The translations under genes and the position numbers were made by a program. Source: UBA1138 sp036338615 (GTDB lineage Bacteria; Gemmatimonadota; Gemmatimonadetes; Longimicrobiales; Gaopeijiaceae). Taken from it: a stretch of 20,235 nucleotides of DNA. Positions 1 through 7,789 of the stretch are shown here, piece by piece. Position 1 is the stretch's first letter. The number at the start of each line of letters is the position of its first letter. Location of the stretch: contig JAYZBT010000316.1 of assembly GCA_036338615.1 (NCBI GenBank), positions 1 through 20,235 of the forward strand, in the 5' to 3' direction. The notes below the pieces were generated by a model. The model saw only the letters and a list, made by a program, of their open reading frames with translations, had not been told where the DNA came from and ran no database searches.

Positions 1-180
1 GTCCACGAGGTGTCGAAAGCGCTAGTGGGGATAGACGTCAACGCCTTCATGGCGGCGGTTGGCGAGTTCGTGCCCATCTTCGCGAAGGACGGCTGCAAGC
101 CGGTCAGCACGCTCCTGGGCGTCGCCAGGCTCTTTGATCCGGCGATCATGGTCGACCTCGAAGCGACTGCCGTCGCCTGA
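1..180 (+). CDS. RidA-like protein, C-terminal 59 residues (5' end outside window)
   Basis: Reading frame 1 is open from the first base to a TGA at 178-180. The visible tail has a segment like FMAAVGEFVPIFAKDG, then a proline, then a hydrophobic stretch with TLLGVARLFDPAIMVDLEA before the stop. This is the arrangement of the end of RidA/YjgF/YER057c proteins, in which a P-x-[RS]-[ST] stretch is followed by a conserved 'v.vEieA.A' strand. Here the usual arginine after the proline is replaced (KPVST), so the fragment may belong to a divergent subfamily rather than classical RidA, which deaminates reactive enamine/imine intermediates in the cytosol. The N-terminal two thirds is missing. The family call rests only on the tail pattern. 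The next gene starts 226 bases downstream, so it is probably a separate transcription unit. Confidence 0.6.
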   Translation, partial: VHEVSKALVGIDVNAFMAAVGEFVPIFAKDGCKPVSTLLGVARLFDPAIMVDLEATAVA

Positions 181-311
181 TGCTGTCAGCTCGTCATCGC
201 TGGGTGTCCCGGGTGCGGCACCGCATCGCCGCTGGGTAGCAGATGGCGTTCAAGGCAAACAGCACCGCCATTGGCGCCGCGGCGCTGAGTGCCGCCTCTC
301 CTCCGGTGTTG

Positions 312-322
312 CTCCTAAGGAG
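312..322. promoter_or_regulatory. Short perfect inverted repeat upstream of the cytochrome operon
   Basis: CTCCTAAGGAG is an 11-base perfect inverted repeat (CTCCT-A-AGGAG) about 85 bases before the five-heme cytochrome start. The right arm is also a strong Shine-Dalgarno-like AAGGAG. It could be a small operator half-site pair, a leader RNA element, or chance. I found no convincing sigma70 -35/-10 pair in 181-406. The rest of the gap holds only a GC-rich 12-base palindrome at 274-285 and the small leader ORF listed separately. Confidence 0.2.
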
Positions 323-335
323 TATAGACGTTCCA

Positions 336-410
336 ATGTCCTCGACGGCGCCTCCCGCCGTGGAACGTGTTTCGCGTATGCAGACCGGCGTTGTGCCGAG
401 GAGTCCATGA
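336..410 (+). other. Possible 24-codon leader ORF overlapping the cytochrome start
   Basis: An ATG at 336 opens a 24-codon frame ending in TGA at 408-410. The stop overlaps the start codon of the five-heme cytochrome gene (ATG 407-409) as ATGA. An AAGGAG lies at 317-322, but the 13-base spacing to the ATG is longer than ideal. The peptide is proline/arginine rich with no recognisable domain. The overlap geometry matches translational coupling or a leader peptide, but a short open frame in GC-rich DNA is expected often by chance. I do not assign a function. Confidence 0.2.
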
Positions 411-2260
411 AGCCCATCCCATCGTCCCGGCTCACCCTGCTCGGAGTGGTCTTCGTCATCGGAGTGCCTCTGGCGTCGAGGGCCGACGCCCGGGTTCCGC
501 AGGAGGCTCCGGCCGCCCAGGAGGCGGACACCGTCGTCGCGATGCACGAGCGCGCCATGCTCTACCCGTCCGCGATGCAATGCGCCAGCTGCCACCCGGA
601 TCAGGCCCGTCAGTGGTCGGTGTCGCCGCACGCCTACACCATGGTCAGCCCGGTCTTCCAGTCCATGGCGGGCTTCGTGGGGCGGCACACGCAAGGGACG
701 AACGGAGACTTCTGCCTGCGCTGCCACTCGCCGGCAGGCATGGCCATCAGCGAGTCCATCTTCATGGGCAATGCTCAGCGGCAGCAGGTCTCCCGAGAGG
801 GGATCACCTGCATCGGCTGTCACCGGGTCAACCGCAACTACGGCAGGATCAGTGGTCGCCAGGCGGTCCTGCCGGGCGACGTGTACGAGACCGTCTACGG
901 GCCGTCCGACGGGAGCGAATTGGCCCGGGTCAAGGAGTTGGCAGAGTTCCAGCTTTCGGGTGGCAGGGGGGAGCGGGGCATGGCGGTGCACCAGACCTCC
1001 GAGCAGTTCTTCGAGATGAACACGCCCGCGTTCTGCGGAACCTGCCACGAGTTCCTGAATCACCCGGGGCTGCGTAACCAGGAGACCCTGGCCGAGTATC
1101 GCCACTCTCCTGCGGCGAAGGCCGGAGTCACGTGCCAGGACTGCCACATGGGAACGGAACCCGGCGCCTACACGGGTTCGGACACGACCAACTACAGCTG
1201 GGGTCCGGCCGCCCTCGTCAACGGAAGACCGACGGGGTCCAGGCGTCTTTCCAACCATATGATGGTGGGGCCCGACCACTCCCTGATACATCCGGGGATC
1301 TTCCCGCTCAACCCTCGAGCCCTGGAGATGGCCGAGGTGGACGAGTGGGCGCAGTTCGACTGGAAGGGGGGCTGGGGCACCGACGAGTTCGAGGACGGCC
1401 CGGGCGAAGACTTCGAGTTCCCCGAGGCCTGGGACAACTACGATGACCGGCTCGATGCGCGCGAGGTCGTCGACGACAATCTCTCGCTCATCAACGAATA
1501 CATGGGTCAACGTCTGACCCTCCTGCGTAACGGATACTCCATCGGTGAGATCCGGGTGAAGCGGGCCTCGAGGCGCCGGGGCATCAAGCTCGAGGTCCAG
1601 GTCGACAACGTCACCGACGGCCACAGCGTTCCCACGGGCTTCAGCATCAGGCCGGTCTATCTGCGTGTGACGGTGGCCAACGCCCAGGGCGATACGGTCT
1701 ACAAGTCGGGCGACCTCGACCCCAACGGCGACTTCCGGGACCGGAACTCGGTGTACGTGCGCAACGGCGTGCTTCCGCTGGACGGCGACCTCTTCAACCT
1801 CCAGCCCAAGTTCATCGTCCGGAACATGTTCGGAGGAGAGCGTGAAGAGGTGGTGCCGGTGAACTTCTCTCCGAGCCCGCTACCGTTCCTTCGACCCCAG
1901 CCGCGGTCATACATGCTCATGGGGCGGCCGCTGGGCGTTCGGATCCAACGCCACTCCATCCGGCCGGGCGCTCACCGCTCCGCGGACTACTCCGTGGACT
2001 CCGATCTGCTCACCGATGACGGGCCGTACGAGGTCAACGTCAAGCTCGTGGCGCCGATGATTCCCGTGGCGCTCATCGGGACCATCAAGGAGATGGGATT
2101 CGAGTTCGGCATGACCGCTCGGCAGCTCGCCGATCGTGTGGTGTCGGGGCATACGGTCATCTGGGAGTACGAGGGGTCTCTGGACCTGGCGGCCGGACCT
2201 GAGGCTATCGAATGGCGTGTCGTGGAAGCCGTGCCGTTCCGTTTCGAGGATCTGAGGTGA
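407..2260 (+). CDS. Five-heme periplasmic c-type cytochrome (cytochrome c554-like N-terminus, beta-sandwich-like C-terminus)
   Basis: The protein has 617 residues. The start is ATG 407, preceded by CGAGGAG at 397-403, and it yields a clear signal peptide (MKPIPSSRLTLLGVVF then an alanine-type cleavage region near residue 26). The same frame is open upstream to 59, but that extension would bury the signal peptide. Five heme-attachment sites CXXCH are visible at residues 59-63, 103-107, 135-139, 210-214 and 243-247. Their spacing resembles the cytochrome c554/multiheme families. The second half has no heme and carries a GHSVPTGF motif (about 405-412), recurrent in C-terminal domains of multiheme cytochromes. 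An acidic, aromatic-rich stretch lies at about 308-350. The protein should be exported by Sec, carry covalent hemes and transfer electrons in the periplasm or at the outer membrane. Its stop overlaps the next gene by four bases, implying coupled expression with the beta-barrel. No catalytic signature is recognised, so I do not call a reaction. Confidence 0.85.
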   Translation: MKPIPSSRLTLLGVVFVIGVPLASRADARVPQEAPAAQEADTVVAMHERAMLYPSAMQCASCHPDQARQWSVSPHAYTMVSPVFQSMAGFVGRHTQGTNGDFCLRCHSPAGMAISESIFMGNAQRQQVSREGITCIGCHRVNRNYGRISGRQAVLPGDVYETVYGPSDGSELARVKELAEFQLSGGRGERGMAVHQTSEQFFEMNTPAFCGTCHEFLNHPGLRNQETLAEYRHSPAAKAGVTCQDCHMGTEPGAYTGSDTTNYSWGPAALVNGRPTGSRRLSNHMMVGPDHSLIHPGIFPLNPRALEMAEVDEWAQFDWKGGWGTDEFEDGPGEDFEFPEAWDNYDDRLDAREVVDDNLSLINEYMGQRLTLLRNGYSIGEIRVKRASRRRGIKLEVQVDNVTDGHSVPTGFSIRPVYLRVTVANAQGDTVYKSGDLDPNGDFRDRNSVYVRNGVLPLDGDLFNLQPKFIVRNMFGGEREEVVPVNFSPSPLPFLRPQPRSYMLMGRPLGVRIQRHSIRPGAHRSADYSVDSDLLTDDGPYEVNVKLVAPMIPVALIGTIKEMGFEFGMTARQLADRVVSGHTVIWEYEGSLDLAAGPEAIEWRVVEAVPFRFEDLR

Positions 2261-3660
2261 GCGCCGTGACCAGGCTCGTGAGCAAGACGGGGGGGCTCCT
2301 CGTCATCGTTGCCCTGCCCTTCGGTGTACCGACTCCGGGCCTCTCCCAGGACCCATACCGGTTCCCGGACGACGTGGTGCCCCCGCAGCTCGTAGGCTTT
2401 CCCGAGCGTCCCCCCATGCTCTTGGAGCTCGGCGACAAGTTCTACGGTGTCGGTGAGCTCCCGTACGGAGTGAGCCCCTGGACGGGCACGTACTGGCAGC
2501 CGGCGCTGTGGGTGTACGGCAACCTCCTGGCGGCCGGCCAGGGACAGACGCTGGGCGGCTCCAGCGAGATCGGTACGGCACAGGTGCGGGACCGGCTCGA
2601 TCTGTTCATGAACCTGAGGCTCTCGGGCACCGAGCGGGTCTTCGTGGGGTTCCGGCCCCTGGACTCCGGCGGAATGACCGGCTTTGATCTCGTCCGCAAT
2701 GGTGAGACGGTTCAAGGGGACCGCTTCGTGAACGACGGCTTGAGCGCGAAGCCGGTGGTGTACTTCGTGGAGGGCGATATCGCCGAGCTGTTCCAGTTCC
2801 TCGACTACGAGGACATGCGGCCGTACGACATCGGGTTCAGCGTGGGTCGGCAGAACCTCTACTTCCAGGAAGGGTTGCTGGTCAACGACATCATGGATGT
2901 CGTGGGGCTCGCCTTCAACGGCCTGTCCCTGGGAGGAATGTCCAATCTCCGGATCTCCGCGGTGTGGGGCTTCGGCGACGTGAACCATGGTGGCACCAGG
3001 GATGCCGACCTCGCCGGTCTCTTCATGGAAGCCGACTGGAACGGAGCCCTCGTGGATCTGGACATCGCCTACGTGAACGGCGGGGATGCGACGGGCTCGG
3101 GTCTGGTGGCCGGTTTCAGCACGGTCCAGCAGATGGGGTTCTGGAATACCGCCTTCCGCATCGCGGCATCCACCGCCTTCGACGAAGGAGCCGCCGGTAG
3201 CCCGGGGACCTCCGACGGTGTGATCCTGTTCAACGAGCTGTCTCGAAAGGACGGCGCTTCGGACAACCTGATCTACTTCAACCATTTCTTCGCTTACGAT
3301 ACGTTCTCGCCCGCCTCCACTCAGCCGCCCGGGCCTCTCGGTCGCATCGGGCTGCTCTTCGGGGGATCCCCCCTGGGTGCGTATGTGCCGGCTCTGGGTG
3401 CTCCGGTAGCCTCCAACGAGGTCGGAGCCGCGTTGGGGTACCAGGTCATACAGCGGACCGGACGTCGTCAGTTCGTCTTCGAGGCGGGGGCGCGACGGGG
3501 GCTGTTCAACGGCAACAGCAGCAGCTCTCTGGGGGCCGGGGTCAGAGTCCAGCAGGCCTTCAGCAATCGATACGTGCTCCAGAGCGACCTGTTCGTATCC
3601 CACCGGGACGCCGACGGCGTCCACGTTGGGGGGCGGTTCGGAATCCTCGTCAAGATGTAG
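2257..3660 (+). CDS. Probable outer-membrane beta-barrel protein of unknown family
   Basis: The protein has 467 residues from GTG 2257. GAGGA at 2246-2250 lies six bases upstream, and the start overlaps the preceding TGA (GTGA). GTG 2266 is an alternative start. The N-terminus is a signal peptide (hydrophobic GGLLVIVALPFGVP, likely cleaved before Gln31). The mature part is a succession of short alternating hydrophobic/polar strands, glycine- and aromatic-rich, with N/D/G turns (for example LDLFMNLRLSG, VVYFVEGDI, GFSVGRQNLYF, LDIAYVNGG, FVFEAGARRGLF, YVLQSDLFVSHRDA, VGGRFGILVKM). This is a typical porin-like barrel pattern. The terminal residue is Met rather than the usual Phe/Trp, so insertion by BAM is not certain. 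The position immediately after a multiheme cytochrome suggests an outer-membrane partner of an electron conduit, as in porin-cytochrome complexes, but no sequence motif of MtrB/OmbB was recognised. No heme sites are present. Confidence 0.6.
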   Translation: MSAVTRLVSKTGGLLVIVALPFGVPTPGLSQDPYRFPDDVVPPQLVGFPERPPMLLELGDKFYGVGELPYGVSPWTGTYWQPALWVYGNLLAAGQGQTLGGSSEIGTAQVRDRLDLFMNLRLSGTERVFVGFRPLDSGGMTGFDLVRNGETVQGDRFVNDGLSAKPVVYFVEGDIAELFQFLDYEDMRPYDIGFSVGRQNLYFQEGLLVNDIMDVVGLAFNGLSLGGMSNLRISAVWGFGDVNHGGTRDADLAGLFMEADWNGALVDLDIAYVNGGDATGSGLVAGFSTVQQMGFWNTAFRIAASTAFDEGAAGSPGTSDGVILFNELSRKDGASDNLIYFNHFFAYDTFSPASTQPPGPLGRIGLLFGGSPLGAYVPALGAPVASNEVGAALGYQVIQRTGRRQFVFEAGARRGLFNGNSSSSLGAGVRVQQAFSNRYVLQSDLFVSHRDADGVHVGGRFGILVKM

Positions 3661-3678
3661 CCTGGACGCCGCCGCTTC

Positions 3679-4968
3679 ATGCAGATCTGGACCGCTCTGA
3701 CTGCGCCGCAGCGACTAGCGCTTCTCCTGGCAGCCGGAAGCCTCCTCGCGATGGCTGGCGGGGTCGCTCGCTTGGTGTTGAGCGCCGCCCGGCGTCGTAG
3801 CGCCGTTCAGCGGACGGGTGACGAGCACCGGAGGAGGGTTGCGGCGGCGATGGCCGGCTACGAGCCCTCGGCTTCCGAGACCGGGCTCGGATGGGAGGGG
3901 TTCCGCCGGTTCACCGTGAGCGGGAAGGAGTGGGAAACCGCGTCCCAGGACGTCTGCTCCTTCTACCTCGAGCCGGAGGACGGCAAGACCCTGCCCGACT
4001 TCCTTCCCGGGCAGTTCCTGACGTTTCGAATGGGCCTTCCGGACTCGGCCGGGCAGGAGAGGCACGCCGTGCGTTGCTACTCGCTGTCCTGGGGAGGCGA
4101 GCGAAAACCGTACCGGATCTCCGTCCGCCGCATCGACGGCGCGCCGGACAGGGGTGAAACGCCCGGAGTGGTGTCCACCCACCTCCACGACCGGATTCAG
4201 GTGGGCGCCGTCCTGAACGTGAAGGCTCCGGCGGGAGGCTTCTATCTGGATCCTCACAAGGACGGGGGGCCGATAGTACTCATCAGCGCCGGGATCGGGA
4301 TCACGCCTCTTTTCAGCATGGTCGATTCCCTCATCGAATCGGGAAGTACCCGGGAGATCTGGTTCTTCGTGGGGATGCGGTCAGCCCACTCTTTCCCGCT
4401 GAGGGAGCAGCTTCTGGCCTGGGCGAAGGACCGTTCCGGATTCAATCTCGTGATCTTTCACAGCCAGCCGTCCGCTGACGAGCGCCTTGGCGTCGATTTC
4501 GACGTCCGCGGCCATCTCACGGCTGAGGCGGTCCGGGGACGGTTGGGCCAGCGGGAGGCCGACTTCTACGTCTGTGGGCCGGCCACCATGATGAACTCCA
4601 TGTTCGGTGGTCTCGAGGCGCTGGGCATCGCCTCGGACCGGATCCACTTCGAGGCGTTTGGGCCCGCCTCGGTACGCAGGGCCCCCAAGGACGTGGACGA
4701 CCGGATCGCCGATCCATACTCTGTCCGATTCGCACGATCTGGCGTATCCGTGTCGTGGGACGGAACTTATGACAATCTCCTGAGCTTCGCCGAGGCACAC
4801 GGGGTCCCCATCGACGGGGGATGCCGAAGTGGCAACTGTGGTACCTGCGCCACGGTGATCGACGAAGGTACCGTGGAGTATGTCGCTCGGGCCGCGGCCA
4901 AGACCGAGTCGGGGACGTGCGTAACCTGCGTCACGGTTCCATCATCAGCGCTCGTCCTCGACGCTTGA
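3679..4968 (+). CDS. Membrane-anchored NAD(P)H:FAD oxidoreductase with C-terminal plant-type [2Fe-2S] domain
   Basis: The protein has 429 residues. Order: an N-terminal hydrophobic anchor (about 10-37) followed by arginines, an FAD-binding beta-barrel with the RCYS motif (132-135, family RxYS), a nucleotide-binding domain with SAGIGITP (203-210) and a YVCGPATMM segment (297-305), then a ferredoxin domain with C382, C387, C390 and probably C417 as [2Fe-2S] ligands. This order (reductase then ferredoxin) matches phthalate-dioxygenase-reductase, Hcr and PaaE-like enzymes. It is the reverse of NqrF, which also has an N-terminal helix. It should take hydride from NAD(P)H on the cytoplasmic face and pass single electrons to a membrane or ferredoxin partner. 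The neighbouring Fe-S and cytochrome b proteins are the obvious acceptors. No strong Shine-Dalgarno is seen before ATG 3679. The gap to the upstream gene is 18 bases, so it probably belongs to the same operon. NADH versus NADPH preference cannot be read. Confidence 0.88.
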   Translation: MQIWTALTAPQRLALLLAAGSLLAMAGGVARLVLSAARRRSAVQRTGDEHRRRVAAAMAGYEPSASETGLGWEGFRRFTVSGKEWETASQDVCSFYLEPEDGKTLPDFLPGQFLTFRMGLPDSAGQERHAVRCYSLSWGGERKPYRISVRRIDGAPDRGETPGVVSTHLHDRIQVGAVLNVKAPAGGFYLDPHKDGGPIVLISAGIGITPLFSMVDSLIESGSTREIWFFVGMRSAHSFPLREQLLAWAKDRSGFNLVIFHSQPSADERLGVDFDVRGHLTAEAVRGRLGQREADFYVCGPATMMNSMFGGLEALGIASDRIHFEAFGPASVRRAPKDVDDRIADPYSVRFARSGVSVSWDGTYDNLLSFAEAHGVPIDGGCRSGNCGTCATVIDEGTVEYVARAAAKTESGTCVTCVTVPSSALVLDA

Positions 4969-4994
4969 CTCCATCAATCACTCCAAGAGAGACC

Positions 4995-6062
4995 GTGAAG
5001 CCGATGCTGACCTCCCGTATCCATGCGGTCACCGCGGTGATGGGATTGTGCCTGCTCCTCACGGGGGCGGTGATGTACGCGGCCCAGGAAACCGACGGAC
5101 TGCGGTACGACCCCGCCAACATCGTCGGCGCCGAGCGGTGCTCGGAGTGCCACGAGCCCGCCGTCGACCAGTGGGAAACCACGAGCCACTACAAGACCTT
5201 CAACGGTGCCGACGACGTTGAGGCCATGCATCGGAGGGAAGCCGCCGCTGAGACCCTGGACAACCTGGGTGAGCGAAGCGCGAAGCGGGGTGTGTGCACG
5301 AACTGCCACTACACGATGCAGGCCGAAGAGGCCGGCGGTCGGCCCCGGGCCAACTACGGGGTTTCCTGCGAGTCGTGCCACGGCGCGGCCGCGGATTGGA
5401 TCGAAGAGCACGGCGTGTACGGCGAGGATGCATCGGGCGCCAAGCGGACGCGGGAAACCGAGCCGGACGATCACCGTGAGGCGCGCCTGACGACTGCCGA
5501 GGCCGGGGGCATGATCCGCACGGACAACCCATACGCGCTCATCCAGAACTGCTTCCAGTGCCACACGGTCCCCAACGAGCTTCTGGTGAACACGGGCGGG
5601 CACCAGGCGGGCTCCGACTTCAACATCCTGGAGTGGCTGGCCAAGGAGGTCCGCCACAACTACCTGTACTCGGATGGCGCCGAGAACCGGGCCGCGCCTC
5701 GGGACATGGACGCGGTGGCGCGGTCCCGTGTCCTGCTGGTTCTCGGGGAGATGATCGACGTGGAGTACGGGCTCCGAGGGTTGGCGTCGGCGACCACCGA
5801 CGGGCCGTTCGCCGAGGGCCTCATGGCCCGTATCGCGGCCGGAGTCGAGGCTCTCGAAGCCATCCGTGCCGCGGAACCGGCCATGGCTGCGACCCTCGAC
5901 ACGGTTCTCGCCGCGGTGGCGGGCGCCGATCTCGGGCCGAACAACGGGCCGGCGCTGCTCGCCGCGGCCGAGACGGTGGGATCGGCTGCACGCTCGTTCT
6001 CCGAGAGCGAGGACGGAGCCGGCCTGGGTGGATTGGATGCACTGATGCCCGGAGTCCCATGA
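4995..6062 (+). CDS. Four-heme cytochrome c554-like protein
   Basis: The protein has 355 residues from GTG 4995, chosen because AAGAGAG lies about five bases upstream and the N-terminus VKPMLTSRIHAV begins a good signal peptide or anchor (about 8-30). ATG 5004 is the alternative. Four CXXCH sites lie at residues 49-53, 101-105, 125-129 and 186-190. The GGHQAGSDF motif after the fourth heme, the spacing, and the extra histidines between sites match the cytochrome c554/c' family (Nitrosomonas cytochrome c554 is a four-heme electron carrier from hydroxylamine oxidation). The C-terminal third (about 225-355) is helical, alanine-rich and heme-free. The likely role is periplasmic electron shuttling between membrane components and the five-heme cytochrome. 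There is no hydroxylamine dehydrogenase here, so the family name does not imply ammonia oxidation. The stop overlaps the next start (ATGA 6059-6062). Confidence 0.85.
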   Translation: MKPMLTSRIHAVTAVMGLCLLLTGAVMYAAQETDGLRYDPANIVGAERCSECHEPAVDQWETTSHYKTFNGADDVEAMHRREAAAETLDNLGERSAKRGVCTNCHYTMQAEEAGGRPRANYGVSCESCHGAAADWIEEHGVYGEDASGAKRTRETEPDDHREARLTTAEAGGMIRTDNPYALIQNCFQCHTVPNELLVNTGGHQAGSDFNILEWLAKEVRHNYLYSDGAENRAAPRDMDAVARSRVLLVLGEMIDVEYGLRGLASATTDGPFAEGLMARIAAGVEALEAIRAAEPAMAATLDTVLAAVAGADLGPNNGPALLAAAETVGSAARSFSESEDGAGLGGLDALMPGVP

Positions 6063-7789
6063 CCGGACCACCGGCTCCCCGGAGGCTGGCCCGCTGGGAT
6101 CAGCCATTCGATGCAGGGATGACCGAGGGCGACGTCGACCGTCTCCTGGCGCTCCCGCTGTTCGCCGATATGGAGGCGGATCGCTTTCCGAGGAACATCC
6201 CGCTACGGGGAATCCTCCGGAACGACGCCCGGAAGGTTCGATACCAACCAGGTGAGATCGTCATCAGGGAAGGGGACTACGGCACGTCCGCCTTCGTCAT
6301 CCTGGGTGGTGGAGTGCGCGTGATCCTCAAGAGCGAGACCCGGTTTGCGCCGGGCCGGACCGAGCGTCGGCGCGTGGGCTTCCTCAAGGCCCTGGCGAGC
6401 CCGTTCCTGGGGCGCCCGACGCTTGAAGCCCGGGACCTCCGTCCGGCGTCGGAACGCACGGGGCTCATGACGCGGGGCGTCGGGACCGAGACGAGGGTCT
6501 ACGTGCCTGATGTGACGGGCCTCATCGAGCGATCCGAGACGGTTCCCCTCGCGGAGGTGGGGGATCTCTTCGGGGAGATGGCGGCCCTGGGACGCACCGA
6601 TCGGTCCGCCACGGTCGTTGCGGAGACCGAGCTCGAGCTGCTCGAGATCAGGCATCCCGGGCTCAGAGACCTCCGGAAGTACGACGCGCGCTTCGGTGCA
6701 CGGGTCGACGGCTTGTACCGGGACCGGTCGCTGGTCACGCGATTGAAAGCCACGCCCATCTTCTCTCATCTCGCCGACGAAGAGCTGGCCGCCGTGGCCG
6801 AAGCGGCGGAGTGGCACTCCCATGGGCGCTTCGACTGGGATGTGGAGCTCAAGAAGCGGGAGGCGCTGGGCTGGGACGAGCGCCTGAGTGACGAGCCCAT
6901 CGTCGTACTTCAGGGCGACTACGTGAACGGCGTGACCGTCATCGCCAACGGCTTCGGTCGTGTCTCACGCTCGTTCGGCAATTCGGAGCACACCCTGGAG
7001 TATCTGGGCAGGGGGCGGGTCTTCGGCCTGGAGGAGCTGACGCACCATTGGCGTACCGGCGAGCCGGAGCCCCACGGCACGACCCTGCGCGCGTTGGGAT
7101 ACCTGGAGACGCTCTTCGTGCCCAGCGCTCTGGTTGAGAAGTATGTGCTGGGGCCCGACAGGAGCCGCCCACGGGCGAAGCCGTCGCTAATCCCCTCGGC
7201 GTCGGGCGCCGAGAAGGGTCGGGGGCGCGGCAGGTCGCGCCTTCCGGTGCTGCCCAACGAGATTCTGGAGCGCTTGGTGGATGAACGGGTCCACATCGCC
7301 GGGGCCGCCATGGTCATCGACATGGATCGGTGCACCCGGTGCGACGACTGCGTACGAGCCTGCTCCGACGCGCATGACGGCAATCCCCGTTTCCTCCGCA
7401 GTGGCCCCAGGATCGGCCCGCTCATGGTTGCCAGCGCGTGCATGCACTGCGCCGATCCCGTGTGCATGATCGGATGTCCCACTGCCGCCATCTCGCGGGA
7501 CAAGGCGACGGGAAACATCCTCATCGACGACAACACCTGTGTCGGCTGTGGCACCTGCGCCAGCAGCTGCCCCTGGGACAACATCCGCATGGTGGAGATC
7601 CGTGATACCTCGGGTGAGGTGATTCGTGACCTCGAATTGCACGAACCCATCCGAAAGGCCACCAAGTGTGACCTGTGTATCGATGAGTGGGGCGGCCCCG
7701 CGTGCCAGCGGGCGTGCCCTCACGATGCGCTGGTGCGCGTCGACCTCAGTCAGGGCCCCGAGAGGCTTGCGCAGTGGCTGGATCGCTGA
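6059..7789 (+). CDS. Fusion of two cyclic-nucleotide-binding-fold domains to a four-cluster [4Fe-4S] ferredoxin
   Basis: The protein has 576 residues; start ATG 6059 overlaps the previous stop. It has no signal peptide, so it should be cytoplasmic. Domain 1 (about 30-205) is a CRP-like beta-roll (YQPGEIVIREGDYGTSAFVI), interrupted by a roughly 70-residue insertion (about 93-163), with a phosphate-binding-cassette-like FGEMAALGRTDRSATV (171-186) that keeps Glu173 and Arg182. Domain 2 (about 230-365) is a second beta-roll whose cassette (VFGLEELTHHW) lacks the arginine. The C-terminal domain (about 415-560) has four cysteine sets: 425/428/431/435, 461/464/469/473, 494/497/500/504 and 537/540/549/553. 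This is the arrangement of DmsB/NrfC/HybA-type electron-transfer subunits. Those subunits normally serve a membrane enzyme; no molybdopterin catalytic subunit is present here. The next gene, a diheme cytochrome b, overlaps by 16 bases and is the natural quinone-side partner. I infer electron transfer gated by a nucleotide or another ligand. Confidence 0.88.
   Translation: MTGPPAPRRLARWDQPFDAGMTEGDVDRLLALPLFADMEADRFPRNIPLRGILRNDARKVRYQPGEIVIREGDYGTSAFVILGGGVRVILKSETRFAPGRTERRRVGFLKALASPFLGRPTLEARDLRPASERTGLMTRGVGTETRVYVPDVTGLIERSETVPLAEVGDLFGEMAALGRTDRSATVVAETELELLEIRHPGLRDLRKYDARFGARVDGLYRDRSLVTRLKATPIFSHLADEELAAVAEAAEWHSHGRFDWDVELKKREALGWDERLSDEPIVVLQGDYVNGVTVIANGFGRVSRSFGNSEHTLEYLGRGRVFGLEELTHHWRTGEPEPHGTTLRALGYLETLFVPSALVEKYVLGPDRSRPRAKPSLIPSASGAEKGRGRGRSRLPVLPNEILERLVDERVHIAGAAMVIDMDRCTRCDDCVRACSDAHDGNPRFLRSGPRIGPLMVASACMHCADPVCMIGCPTAAISRDKATGNILIDDNTCVGCGTCASSCPWDNIRMVEIRDTSGEVIRDLELHEPIRKATKCDLCIDEWGGPACQRACPHDALVRVDLSQGPERLAQWLDR

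Noticed and set aside
274..285. Perfect 12-base palindrome GCGCCGCGGCGC as an operator
   Set aside because: All-GC palindromes of this length are common in DNA of this composition and nothing else supports it.
309..328. TTGCTC/TATAGA as a promoter for the cytochrome operon
   Set aside because: The hexamers are only eight bases apart, far from the 16-18 needed.
59..406. N-terminal extension of the five-heme cytochrome to base 59
   Set aside because: The frame is open, but the extension is Arg/Ser-rich and would bury the signal peptide, and it overlaps the end of the RidA-like gene. ATG 407 has a good Shine-Dalgarno.
1987..3624. Antisense ORF of 545 codons, and a similar one at 194-1624
   Set aside because: These are long open frames opposite strongly coding GC-rich genes. 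Composition is His/Val/Arg/Gly-rich, with no domain, signal or start context.
4995..6062. Ammonia-oxidation cytochrome c554 in an hao cluster
   Set aside because: The family resemblance is real, but there is no hydroxylamine dehydrogenase or cycB-like gene nearby; the family is widespread in non-nitrifiers.
7313..7789. Beta subunit of a molybdopterin (DMSO/nitrate/polysulfide) reductase complex
   Set aside because: The four-cluster pattern fits, but no molybdopterin catalytic subunit or chaperone is in the window, and the CNB fusion is not found in those subunits as I know them.
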